Positions 1-7,900 of a stretch of DNA of 23,091 nucleotides are shown here, one piece after another. Below the pieces are notes generated by a model. The model did not search any database and was not told where the DNA came from. It saw nothing but the letters and a program-made list of their open reading frames with translations. Source of the stretch: a virus; the IMG/VR virus record IMGVR_UViG_3300035228_001332, positions 1 through 23,091 of that record, one strand, 5' to 3'. Position 1 is the first letter of the stretch. Each line of letters starts with the position of its first letter. The position numbers were made by a program, and so were the translations under genes.

Positions 1-53
1 AATATCGCTTAGACGTTTTATACTCTGTAAGTATCACCAACGGGATTAGTGTT

Positions 54-230
54 ATGTCAGTCGCTATCAGTCAGGCACAGAAACAACGTTATCGCATCAC
101 GTTGGATTTAGAGGTTATGGAAGACTTCGATCCGCATCAGATTAACTGGGAAGGTTTATTTAATTTGGAAGGATCTGAGAGAGTTGTTGACAGTTACGTA
201 GAGGACTTAAGTAAACCTGTCAGTTGGTGA
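54..230 (+). CDS. small conserved cyanophage-type protein, 58 aa
   Basis: The frame translates to a 58-residue acidic protein with the core YRITLDLEVMEDFDPHQINW and an ending like VEDLSKPVSW. I recognise this pattern from small hypothetical proteins of marine T4-like cyanophages, but no function is known to me. The ATG at 54 is the only ATG before the conserved core, and I see no clear Shine-Dalgarno sequence in front of it. The same frame stays open back to base 3 at the left edge (reading YRLDVLYSVSI and so on), so a longer protein starting outside the window cannot be excluded. A TATACT hexamer at 19-24 could be a -10 element for this gene; its -35 would fall outside the window. The next gene starts 189 bases downstream, behind its own promoter. 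Confidence 0.6.
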   Translation: MSVAISQAQKQRYRITLDLEVMEDFDPHQINWEGLFNLEGSERVVDSYVEDLSKPVSW

Positions 231-246
231 TTCGCAGGGGCGGGTG

Positions 247-275
247 TTGACAGTCTCTTAGAAGTGTGCTACAGT
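247..275 (+). promoter_or_regulatory. sigma-70-type promoter, TTGACA-17-TACAGT
   Basis: A perfect -35 hexamer TTGACA (247-252) is followed after exactly 17 bases by TACAGT (270-275), a good -10. Transcription would start near 282. It lies in the gap after the 58-residue gene and points toward the small membrane protein at 420. This form suggests recognition by unmodified host RNA polymerase, as expected of early phage promoters. Confidence 0.65.
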
Positions 276-281
276 GTATAT

Positions 282-419
282 GCGTGTAACAGCAGTTATG
301 CGCGGGTTTGTGTTGCGGTTGCGCGGCGCGATGCCGTATATAAAAAGACTAACTACCCTAACCTACAGAGGTGACAAAACGCGAGAGTGATTTCGCATTA
401 ATAAAAAAAAAATTTTGCA
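282..419 (+). other. GC-rich untranslated leader or possible small RNA
   Basis: About 138 bases lie between the predicted start of transcription and the next ATG, with no convincing gene. The part near 300-338 is much richer in G and C than the rest of the window. It can form an imperfect hairpin with stem arms CGG (316-318) and CCG (334-336) around an inner GCG/CGC stem. The segment near 302-312 could also pair at long range with ACAAAACGCG near 374-383. A 30-codon frame (298-390) exists but has no ribosome site. This could be a structured 5' leader for the gene at 420 or a short non-coding RNA; the sequence alone does not decide. Confidence 0.3.
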
Positions 420-560
420 ATGAAAAAACGTCCCTATTGGAATTTTTGGAAGGTTGTATTAGCAGGATGGATGATAAGATATCCCCATATTGTATTACGC
501 CCCATTATGTTTCTGGTAGGGATTTTTCTTGTCTTGATATATAATGCAATAGTGAATTAA
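420..560 (+). CDS. small single-pass membrane protein, 46 aa
   Basis: The 46-residue product begins MKKRPYWNFWKVVLAGW and has one strongly hydrophobic stretch at about residues 25-44 (VLRPIMFLVGIFLVLIYNAI), long enough to cross a membrane once. The N-terminus is basic and aromatic, which by the positive-inside rule would keep it in the cytoplasm. It would act in the host inner membrane. I recall similar tiny membrane proteins in cyanophage genomes but know no assigned role, and I do not call it a holin. The ATG follows an A/T-rich run and has no clear Shine-Dalgarno sequence. It sits 32 bases before the 72-residue gene, probably on the same transcript, downstream of the promoter at 247-275. 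Confidence 0.6.
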   Translation: MKKRPYWNFWKVVLAGWMIRYPHIVLRPIMFLVGIFLVLIYNAIVN

Positions 561-577
561 GAACTCTAAAAAAAATT

Positions 578-583
578 CGGAGG
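578..583 (+). promoter_or_regulatory. Shine-Dalgarno site CGGAGG for a TTG start
   Basis: CGGAGG lies 9 bases upstream of the TTG at 593, inside an A-rich unstructured stretch. It is one of the clearest ribosome binding sites in the window. It is the main reason for accepting a TTG start for the following gene, since no in-frame ATG lies nearby. Confidence 0.7.
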
Positions 584-592
584 AAAAAAATT

Positions 593-811
593 TTGGCAAG
601 TAAGATTTACCACATCTATGCGAAAGGAGAGTGTTTATATAATAGTCTCAACGAACAACAGTTCAGAGAGACATGGAGTCAATTGCAGGGTATGGTAGGA
701 TTGATGAAGACTGAGTATGCGGCAGAGGATTTATCATATGAGGCTGTACAATTGTTAGTAGAAGACTACAGTAGGGGGTACGGACAACCAGCAGGTGATG
801 ATTCATATTGA
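593..811 (+). CDS. conserved cyanophage-type hypothetical protein, 72 aa, TTG start
   Basis: The 72-residue protein contains KIYHIYAKGECLYNSLNEQQ near its N-terminus, then MVGLMKTEY and LSYEAVQLL. This pattern is familiar from small cyanomyovirus proteins of unknown function. The N-terminal half looks like a beta-hairpin followed by helices (my inference from the residue pattern); there is no signal peptide or membrane segment. Translation starts at TTG, supported by CGGAGG nine bases upstream and by the conserved block beginning within five residues of the start. The stop codon TGA (809-811) overlaps the -35 box of the next promoter, so this gene probably ends one transcription unit as the next begins. 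No function can be given. Confidence 0.75.
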   Translation: MASKIYHIYAKGECLYNSLNEQQFRETWSQLQGMVGLMKTEYAAEDLSYEAVQLLVEDYSRGYGQPAGDDSY

Positions 812-836
812 CACGCTACATATAATGCACTATAAT
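808..836 (+). promoter_or_regulatory. perfect-consensus sigma-70 promoter, TTGACA-17-TATAAT
   Basis: TTGACA (808-813) and TATAAT (831-836) are both exact consensus hexamers separated by exactly 17 bases. The predicted start of transcription is near 843, giving a leader of about 17 bases to the glycosyltransferase ATG at 860. A second TATAAT at 821-826 is only 7 bases from the -35 and would not work with it. The -35 overlaps the stop codon of the preceding gene. Confidence 0.75.
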
Positions 837-859
837 TGAACTGAAGTTTATTCTAACTC

Positions 860-1633
860 ATGGCTAAAGGATTCACTGTAAAGACTGTTCCACCAAAGGC
901 AAAGGCACCTGAGTGGGACATTGAAGCAATCAAAGCAAGAATGAAAGGCAAGAAGATTGTCTTTTGTTTACCTGGACGTGGATGTTCGTACACGTTTCTG
1001 AAGAATTTTGTACAACTATGTTTTGACATGGTACAGAATGGAATGAGTATTCAGATCAGTCAGGATTACTCTTCCATGGTTAACTTTGCACGTTGCAAAT
1101 GTCTTGGAGCAAACGTGTTACGCGGTCCTGATCAGATCCCCTGGGACGGCAAACTAGAATATGATTATCAATTATGGATTGATAGTGATATTGTCTTTAA
1201 TACTGAAAAGTTCTGGCAATTGTGTGATCTAGCAAATCCAGCAGAAGACGATGACAAATCTATCACTGCTGGATGGTATTCTACTGAAGATGGTAGCACT
1301 ACTTCCGTTGCACACTGGTTGGAAGAAGATGACTTCCGTAAGAACGGTGGTGTCATGAATCATGAAACTGTCGATTCGATTTCAAAACGTAAGAAACCTT
1401 TCACAGTTGACTACACAGGTTTTGGATGGGTAATGATCAAGCACGGAGTGTTTGAAGATAAGGAGATTAAGTATCCATGGTTTGCCCCTAAGATGCAAGT
1501 CTTTGAAAGTGGTGCAGTTCAGGACATGTGTGGTGAGGATGTATCGTTCTGTTTAGATGCTATCGATGCTGGTTATGAAATCTGGTGCGATCCTCGGATT
1601 CGTGTTGGACATGAAAAAACTCGTGTTATTTGA
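860..1633 (+). CDS. glycosyltransferase-like protein (GT-A/GT2 type), 257 aa
   Basis: This 257-residue protein has the hallmarks of a GT-A fold nucleotide-sugar transferase. KIVFCLPGRGCSY (about residues 32-44) resembles the first beta strand and nucleotide loop. YQLWIDSDIVF (about 103-113) carries the DxD metal and sugar-nucleotide motif (D108, D110). GEDVSFCLDAIDAGY (225-239) followed by CDPRIRVGH (243-251) matches the late acidic motif and terminal histidine typical of GT2-like enzymes. It would transfer a sugar from a nucleotide-activated donor; the acceptor is not visible. Such genes occur among structural genes of marine T4-like phages, so modification of a virion protein is one guess, and cell-envelope or DNA glycosylation are others. 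Its own perfect sigma-70 promoter lies just upstream, unlike the downstream baseplate genes. There is no signal peptide or membrane segment, so it is probably cytoplasmic. Confidence 0.8.
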   Translation: MAKGFTVKTVPPKAKAPEWDIEAIKARMKGKKIVFCLPGRGCSYTFLKNFVQLCFDMVQNGMSIQISQDYSSMVNFARCKCLGANVLRGPDQIPWDGKLEYDYQLWIDSDIVFNTEKFWQLCDLANPAEDDDKSITAGWYSTEDGSTTSVAHWLEEDDFRKNGGVMNHETVDSISKRKKPFTVDYTGFGWVMIKHGVFEDKEIKYPWFAPKMQVFESGAVQDMCGEDVSFCLDAIDAGYEIWCDPRIRVGHEKTRVI

Positions 1634-1644
1634 GGTATTAAATT

Positions 1645-1794
1645 ATGGCAGTACGTTCAAAGACTGGATTGGTTAAAGACGGGTTTATGCCCGGTACACC
1701 GAAAAAAACTCGTCAAGGATCAGGTAAGCATACGAAATATGCCGCGACTTCTCGTAACGGGAAAAAGAAGTTATATCGCGGACAAGGTAAATAG
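1645..1794 (+). CDS. very small basic protein, 49 aa
   Basis: The 49-residue product is strongly basic: it starts MAVRSKTGLVKDGFMPGTPK, contains TRQGSGKHTKYAATSRNGKK and ends LYRGQGK. It is mostly Lys, Arg, Gly and Ser/Thr with almost no hydrophobic core, so it is probably disordered or binds nucleic acid or an acidic partner (inference). I recall closely similar small proteins in cyanophages, which argues that it is real despite its length; no function is known to me. Its ATG lies 11 bases after the glycosyltransferase stop, and the GAGG that overlaps that stop can serve as ribosome site, so the two genes are probably translated from one message. Confidence 0.7.
   Translation: MAVRSKTGLVKDGFMPGTPKKTRQGSGKHTKYAATSRNGKKKLYRGQGK
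1786..1793 (+). promoter_or_regulatory. weak late-promoter-like element GGTAAATA
   Basis: GGTAAATA ends 22 bases before the ATG at 1816, nearly the spacing seen for the two better GATAAATA elements upstream of gp25 and gp8. It lacks the first T of the TATAAATA core of T4 late promoters and overlaps the end of the preceding gene, so it may be chance. Confidence 0.25.
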
Positions 1795-1815
1795 ATGTAA
1801 CAACTATGTTACTTT

Positions 1816-2469
1816 ATGGCGGCATTAATCTGCAACCTCCCCTCGGTTGAAGTTTGGGTAAGAAAAGAATACTTAACTGATCATCAATCTGGTTGGGGAG
1901 AATATGTAAAGGGCGTTTGGGTTTCGGCTAAGTCGATTCCTGGACGCGCTTTTTATTTTGAGACATACTTACCAGAGTATGCAGCAATGTATGATAAGTT
2001 ACCTATCAGTGCTTTTCTTTCGGAACCAGTGAAACCTGATCCTGATATGAGTTTACAAAACCTTCAGTTTTGGAATTGTATGGATTATGGCGTTGTCGCA
2101 ATTACAAAGCAGTTTATTGGTAGTATGGACTATGAAGTCTATACAAGAGATCATGGTACAATGAAAGGTACATATGTTTGTACCATTGATAATTATCATC
2201 AAGATCCTGATGTAATTGATTATGCAACAAGTGAAAACCCTTCAGAACATAAGTCACATAATCTTATTGAATTAGTTAACGGACAATATTGTCTGTATCC
2301 TAATAATAGAACAAGAATATTTGATAATAGTTTGACACCAGAGAATCCAAAGATTCCTGATTTTAAAGTATCAACTGAATATTATCAAGTTGAAAATGGT
2401 TATGAAAGGATGGGACTTGGTGATCAAGAAAGTTACTTCTGGAAAACTGCTCAGGAACGAGATAAATAA
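1816..2469 (+). CDS. conserved cyanomyovirus protein of unknown function, 217 aa
   Basis: The protein opens with the block NLPSVEVWVRKEYLTDHQSG, followed by GVWVSAKSIPGRAFYFETYL, then LPISAF, NLQFWNCMDYG, GTYVCTIDNYH, EHKSHNLIEL, PNNR and PDFKVSTEYY. I recognise this series of conserved blocks from a protein in marine T4-like cyanophages that sits next to gp25. It is hydrophilic, mixed beta and loop, with no signal peptide or membrane segment. Its position directly before the baseplate block suggests a virion or baseplate-assembly role, but that is inference. It does not look like gp53 or gp5. The start at 1816 puts the conserved block seven residues from the N-terminus; an ATG ten bases earlier is in another frame and stops after 14 codons. 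No good Shine-Dalgarno sequence is visible. Confidence 0.75.
   Translation: MAALICNLPSVEVWVRKEYLTDHQSGWGEYVKGVWVSAKSIPGRAFYFETYLPEYAAMYDKLPISAFLSEPVKPDPDMSLQNLQFWNCMDYGVVAITKQFIGSMDYEVYTRDHGTMKGTYVCTIDNYHQDPDVIDYATSENPSEHKSHNLIELVNGQYCLYPNNRTRIFDNSLTPENPKIPDFKVSTEYYQVENGYERMGLGDQESYFWKTAQERDK
2461..2468 (+). promoter_or_regulatory. T4-type late promoter element GATAAATA before gp25
   Basis: GATAAATA matches the NATAAATA form of the T4-family late -10 box in seven of its eight positions and needs no -35, as expected for sigma-factor gp55-type recognition. It overlaps the stop codon of the 217-residue gene and ends 21 bases before the gp25 start, leaving a leader of roughly 15 bases. It would start the baseplate-wedge operon. 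Confidence 0.5.
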
Positions 2470-2489
2470 ACTATACTCGCTTGTAAATA

Positions 2490-2891
2490 GTGCCAGTTCA
2501 ACGTGCAAGTAAAGGATTTAAAGATATTTCAATGTCTTTTAAAGTAAGTCCACTTACTTTTGATTTAATTGCAAATAAAAATGAAACTGCAATTGCACGT
2601 TCAATTCGTAATTTAATTCTTACTGCTCCAGGTGAACGTCCATTTAATCCCGAATTAGGATCACAAGTGAGTCGTTTATTATTTGATCCTATTGATGACA
2701 TTACAACTGAAGCTTTAAGAGAACAGATCGCAAATACAATCAATAATTTTGAACCAAGAGTGAATCTTCGTCAAGTCATTGTACAACCAAACTTTGACAT
2801 TGGTGAATATGATATTTCTATTCGTTATGACATTGTTGGGATAGAGGCAACTCCTCAGCAATTATCATTCGCATTACAACAGACACGATAA
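2490..2891 (+). CDS. gp25: gp25-like baseplate wedge subunit and sheath initiator
   Basis: At 133 residues this matches T4 gp25 (132 residues) and the GPW/gp25 family. The family core is clear: ETAIARSIRNLILTAPGERPF (about 32-52), ELGSQVSRLLFD (55-66), then NNFEPRVNLRQVIVQPNFD with the conserved EPR motif at residues 88-90, and a C-terminal beta strand region. In T4-like phages gp25 sits at the top of the baseplate wedge and templates the first ring of the contractile sheath; despite old family labels it is not thought to act as a lysozyme. Translation starts with GTG at 2490; the following PVQRASKGFKDIS is the normal N-terminus of cyanophage gp25, so the internal ATG 42 bases later is not the start. 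Its stop overlaps the gp6 start (TAATG), which implies translational coupling. Confidence 0.95.
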   Translation: MPVQRASKGFKDISMSFKVSPLTFDLIANKNETAIARSIRNLILTAPGERPFNPELGSQVSRLLFDPIDDITTEALREQIANTINNFEPRVNLRQVIVQPNFDIGEYDISIRYDIVGIEATPQQLSFALQQTR

Positions 2892-4957
2892 TGGCACTAG
2901 TCAACTTTGCCAATCTAGATTTCGATCAGATCAAGCAATCGATCACAGATTACCTAAGATCGAATTCAAACTTTACTGATTACGATTTTGAAGGATCGAA
3001 TCTTTCAACGATTATCGATACGTTAGCATATAACACGTATATAACCTCATATAATGCCAACATGGTATCTAATGAGGTATTCATTGATTCCGCCACTCTC
3101 AGAGAGAATGTGGTGTCTCTGGCGAGGAACATAGGTTATACTCCTAGATCATCTACATCAGCGAGAGCTAATATTTCCTTCTTTGTTGACACATCTACGT
3201 ATGAAACAAAACCTCAAACAATTACATTAAATAAAGGTATTGTTTGTACAACTGGTAGTTTTAGTGGTGCAAGTTTTGCATTTTCTATATTAGAAGATAT
3301 AACAGTTCCTGTAATTGATAATATAGCATCTTTTAATAATATTGACATCTATGAAGGAACATATGTAAGTTCTGAGTTTTCATATAACACTTATGATCCA
3401 GATCAAAGATATATTTTAGAAAATGCAAATATTGATATATCAACAATCAATGTGACATGGAAACCTTCTGAAAGATCTTCAGTAAAAAGAAAATATAATA
3501 GATCTGATTCTTTATTTGAAATTGATAGTGAATCTGCTGTATATTGGGTTCAAGAAATTGAAGACGAGAGATATGAATTAATTTTTGGTGATGGTATCTT
3601 TGGTAAAGCTTTACAAGAACCTAACTTTATAATTGCAACTTACCTTGTAAATAATAATGAAAATGGAAATGGGTTTGGAAATTTTTCATTCAATGGAAAA
3701 CTCACAACCTCAAGAGATAACTTGTCAATAGCATCAGGTATTTCTGGTGTTACTGTCAATACTCAATCATTTGGTGGGGCAAAAGTTGAAAGTATTGAAT
3801 CGATTAAAAAATACGCACCTCAAACATATGCCTCTCAAAATAGAGCGGTAACTTCAACAGATTATGAATATATCATTCCAATGATATATCCCGAAGCAGA
3901 ATCAATCTCAGTTTTTGGTGGTGAAGAATTGAATCCCCCACAGTTTGGAAAAGTATTTGCAAGTATTAAACCAATCAATGGTGCATATCTTTCTAACCTT
4001 GTTAAGGATAATTTAAAAAGAGAGATCAAAAAATATTCAGTTGGTGGCATTAGTTTAGAAATAACTGATTTAAAATATCTTTACATTGAAGCACTTGTTA
4101 ATGTTTACTATAATGAAAATGATGCAAATAGTGAATCGCAAGTATCATCTATTGTATCTAATAATATTGATAGATATGCAAATTCAACTGAACTTAATAA
4201 GTTTGGTGCAAGATTTAAATATAGTAAATTTTTGAATATTATTGATAGAAGTAATCTTGCAGTTACTTCAAATATAACCACTATACAAATGAGAAGAGAT
4301 CTTAGAGCATCTCTTAATACCTTTGCAGAGTATGAGATTTGTTTCGGAAATAGATTTCATATTAAAAACCATGGACATGGAACACACAGAGGAAAGGTAG
4401 GGTACAATATCAAATCATCTGGTTTTAGAGTAAGTGGTGTTGCAGGAACTGTTTACCTAGCGGATGATCCTGATTTCAGTTTAGAAACTGGATCAATTAA
4501 TTTGATCAGACTTAAGTCTGCTACAGAAGCAGTAGTTGTTAAAAAAAATGTAGGAACAATTGATTATATCAAAGGTGAAATAAAGTTAAATCCAATCAAT
4601 ATAATTTCTACTAATATCATTGGATCATTCTCATTGATTGAAATTTCGGCGGTTCCTTATTCAAATGATATCATTGGATTACAGGATCTTTATATTCAAC
4701 TAGATACTAATAACGTATCAATAAATTCGATTAACGATAGAATCTCTTCTGGTTATGACATATCAGGTTCTGACTATGTTGTATCTTCAAGTTTTTCAAA
4801 TGGAAGTTTAGTTCGTGGTGAAGTTACTTCATCCACGTTGAGTAACACAATACAACAACAAAGAACTACATCATCTACATATACCCCACCATCTAGTTCT
4901 GGCACAGTTGCCACAAGATCTACAACCCCTACTTCAACTCCTACTTATTCATACTAA
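2891..4957 (+). CDS. gp6: gp6-like baseplate wedge subunit (baseplate J family)
   Basis: The 688-residue length is close to T4 gp6 (660). The N-terminus, LDFDQIKQSITDYLRS with EGSNLSTIIDTLAYNT, is the usual wedge-assembly start. FGDGIFGK (about 233-240), the SIKKYAPQTYASQNRAVTST block (about 304-323), and SVFGGEELNPPQFGKVFASI (about 337-356) are conserved across T4-like gp6 and baseplate J proteins. In T4, gp6 dimers cross-link neighbouring wedges into the inner baseplate ring and move during contraction. The ATG overlaps the gp25 stop by one base. Two oddities are visible: a histidine cluster (H490, H494, H496, H499) in a loop, and a Ser/Thr/Pro-rich tail of about 35 residues starting near residue 652. 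The gp7-like gene begins nine bases after the stop. Confidence 0.95.
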   Translation: MALVNFANLDFDQIKQSITDYLRSNSNFTDYDFEGSNLSTIIDTLAYNTYITSYNANMVSNEVFIDSATLRENVVSLARNIGYTPRSSTSARANISFFVDTSTYETKPQTITLNKGIVCTTGSFSGASFAFSILEDITVPVIDNIASFNNIDIYEGTYVSSEFSYNTYDPDQRYILENANIDISTINVTWKPSERSSVKRKYNRSDSLFEIDSESAVYWVQEIEDERYELIFGDGIFGKALQEPNFIIATYLVNNNENGNGFGNFSFNGKLTTSRDNLSIASGISGVTVNTQSFGGAKVESIESIKKYAPQTYASQNRAVTSTDYEYIIPMIYPEAESISVFGGEELNPPQFGKVFASIKPINGAYLSNLVKDNLKREIKKYSVGGISLEITDLKYLYIEALVNVYYNENDANSESQVSSIVSNNIDRYANSTELNKFGARFKYSKFLNIIDRSNLAVTSNITTIQMRRDLRASLNTFAEYEICFGNRFHIKNHGHGTHRGKVGYNIKSSGFRVSGVAGTVYLADDPDFSLETGSINLIRLKSATEAVVVKKNVGTIDYIKGEIKLNPINIISTNIIGSFSLIEISAVPYSNDIIGLQDLYIQLDTNNVSINSINDRISSGYDISGSDYVVSSSFSNGSLVRGEVTSSTLSNTIQQQRTTSSTYTPPSSSGTVATRSTTPTSTPTYSY

Positions 4958-4966
4958 AGACGCAAG

Positions 4967-7900
4967 ATGATATCTACCGATTTACAGCGAGTACAGATTC
5001 AAGACATTATTGAATATCAGTTACCTGCGTTCGTTAAGGATGACTTTCCTCTCGTCGGTGAGTTTTTAAAACAATATTACATATCCCAAGAGTATCCAAC
5101 TGCTCCATCTGATATAATTCAAAATATTGATGAGTATGTAAAATTAGAAACTCTTCTTTCTGGAGAAGATGAAACTCGTCTTGATTTAGATATTGAATTT
5201 GATGATGATACAATTAATGCAACTTTTGATTTATATAATAATCAGTTCGGTACGTATAAGTTTCCAGAGAGATATGGATTATTAAAAATTGATAATGAGG
5301 TAATACTATACACCAATAGAAATAATTATCAATTTAAAGGTTGTATACGCGGGTTTAGTGGAGTTACAGAATTTAATACTGATGATCAAGAACTAACCTT
5401 CTCATCTTCTGAAGCTGCTTCTCATACACAAGGAGCTAAGATTGTAAACCTTAGCAACATTCTTTTAAAAGAATTTTTAGTAAAATTAAAAAAACAAATT
5501 GCACCCGGATTTGAGAATAGAAGTTTTACTACTAATTTAAATCAAAAACTTTTCCTATCAAGATCTAAAGATTTTTATCAGTCAAAAGGAACTGATGAAT
5601 CTTTCAGAATTTTATTCTCATCTTTATATGGAGAAAAAGCAGAGGTTGTTAAACCAAAAGAATTTCTTTTTAAACCCTCTGATGCACAATACAGAAAAAC
5701 AAAAAATATTGTTGTTGAGGCAATAGTAGGAGATCCATCTGAATTAAAAAATCAAACTTTATATCAAGATGCATTTCCAGAATACGATATAAATTCTGCA
5801 TATGCTACCGTTATCGATGTAGAAAAAATCTTAAGAGGTGATAAGACATACTATCAATTAAGTGTTGATTTTGATTTTAAAAAAGATATTGATCTTACCG
5901 GTGGTACTATCTTAGGTGATTTCTCATCTCATCCAAGGACAAAGAACACTGTTAATGTTGCATCAGGATCCTCTATTGTTGATGTGGATTCAACGATTGG
6001 ATTTCCTGATAAAGGACAAATCTCTGTTAATGGAAAAAGTGGAATATTAACTTACAGATCTAAAAATGTTAATCAATTTATTGGTGTTGGTTTAGCCAAT
6101 ACTTCTATATTTGGAACAAATTATGATATTGCACCTGGCACGGAATTAGATTTAAATGTTAGTGCATACGGATTTGAAGGTATTAAATCAGTTTCAATAG
6201 CATCTACTGAGGGATCAACTGTTGGAATCGCAACCACTTCAAAGATTGAAGTAAGAATTGGTAATGTTCTTTCCAATAATATTATTGTTGATGAAACATC
6301 CTTTTACACGGATAATGATAATATAAAAATTAAATCATTAGGAATTACAACCAGTTCAGCAAGATCATCAACCTGGTTCACAAACGTATCAGTAAAATAT
6401 GATGTAAAGAGTTTAAATTTAGTTGATGTATCCGACTTTACTTATAGAATTGAAACATTTGCGCCTAATTATTTTATTATTGGAGATAAAGTTTCCGTTA
6501 TTCAATCAGATGGTTTAGCAAGACAAGGCACAGTTGTTAGTATTTCAAATAGTAGATCTTTTTCTTTCTCTAGAGCTGGAAGATTATCAGGATCTAAGTT
6601 TAGTGTAAGAAGAGATATTGTTAAACCAGCTCTTAGTTCCATCAATTTAAAAAATTACGCTTATGTTGCAAAATCTTTTGCAAACGTTCAAAACACATAT
6701 GCAAAATATAATGGTGATGTTTTAACAGCATCACCATCAATTCCTTTCTATCATGACACTCCTTTAGATTTTTATGATAGAAAAATTTCTATCGATGGAT
6801 TATATAATGGTGAAGTCTTTTCTCTTAGTGAAAATCACGGATATTTTACTGGAGATAAAGTATATTATGAAAGTTATTCCTATACTGATAGTGATGGTGC
6901 TGTAGTTGAAAGTAAATTCCCTGAAATAGATCCTGGAGTTTTCTACGTTAAAAGAGTTGATAGAAATAAATTTAAATTATCTTCAAATATTACCAATTTG
7001 TATAATGATAATTTTATTTCTGTATCGGGTATAGTAACAAATAATTATTTCTGCGTTAATGATTTTTATAAAAAAAATCTTGAACAACAAAGACTTTTTA
7101 GAGAATTTAAGTCACCTGTAAATAATGGAGAAAAACATTTAACATTACCAGGAAAAACTGGAATGTTGGTAAATGGTGTAGAAATTCTAAACTATAAGTC
7201 TGGTGATAGTGTATACTATGGAAAGATTAATTCACTAACAATTTCATCTGGTGGTGAGAACTATGATATATTAAATCCTCCCATCCTTTCAATTCAAGAT
7301 TCTGTTGGTGTAGGTGCTACAGGAATAGTAAATGTAAAAGGAAGTCTAGAAAGAATTGAAATTTTAGATTCAGGATTTGATTATGTTACTAATCCAATAG
7401 TCAATATAACAGGTGGTAACGGTTCTGGTGCCACTGCAGACGTAAACACCAAGTTTATTACACACTCTGTTTCATTCTTTGCGTCATCTGATAATCCTCA
7501 AGTTGGACTATCATCCAATACTATTGGGTTTACAACTTTTCATAAATTTAGAGAATCTGAAAAGGTAGTTTATAAAGCAGATGGACAAACTGCTATCGGT
7601 GGGTTATCTTCAAACTCAGAATATTATATTAAAATAGTTGATTCAAAAACAATTAAGTTGTTTAAGAATCATGGAGATTCTATTACAGGACTTAATGATA
7701 TTGATATCACATCAAATAGTGTAGGGGTTCATAGGTTTGAATCCTTTGAAAAGAAACGTGTTATTTCTGATATTTCAGTTATATCTTCTGGATTTGATTA
7801 TGAAAATAAAAAAAGAACAATAATTTCAGCAGGTATAAACACTGCACTTAATTTAATTAATGTACCTGATCATGGATTTAATTCTGGAGAAACATTATCT

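Noticed and set aside
187-192. TTGACA hexamer inside the 58-residue gene
   Set aside because: No -10-like hexamer lies 16 to 18 bases downstream, so it does not form a promoter.
298-390. 30-codon frame starting MRGFVLRLRGAMPYIK within the GC-rich leader
   Set aside because: It has no Shine-Dalgarno sequence and no recognisable conserved pattern. Only its distance from the promoter at 247-275 favours it, so it is mentioned as an alternative rather than called.
540-545. TATAAT hexamer near the end of the small membrane protein gene
   Set aside because: No -35 resembling TTGACA is found at the right distance and the leader to 593 would be long. AT-rich DNA gives such hexamers by chance.
1168-1356. 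62-codon minus-strand frame opposite the glycosyltransferase
   Set aside because: It covers the stretch encoding the DxD motif of a well-supported enzyme and has no supporting start signal.
2490-2891. Reading gp25 as an active lysozyme because of old family naming
   Set aside because: The protein has the sheath-initiator EPR core and is too small and lacks lysozyme catalytic motifs. The wedge role fits the neighbours.
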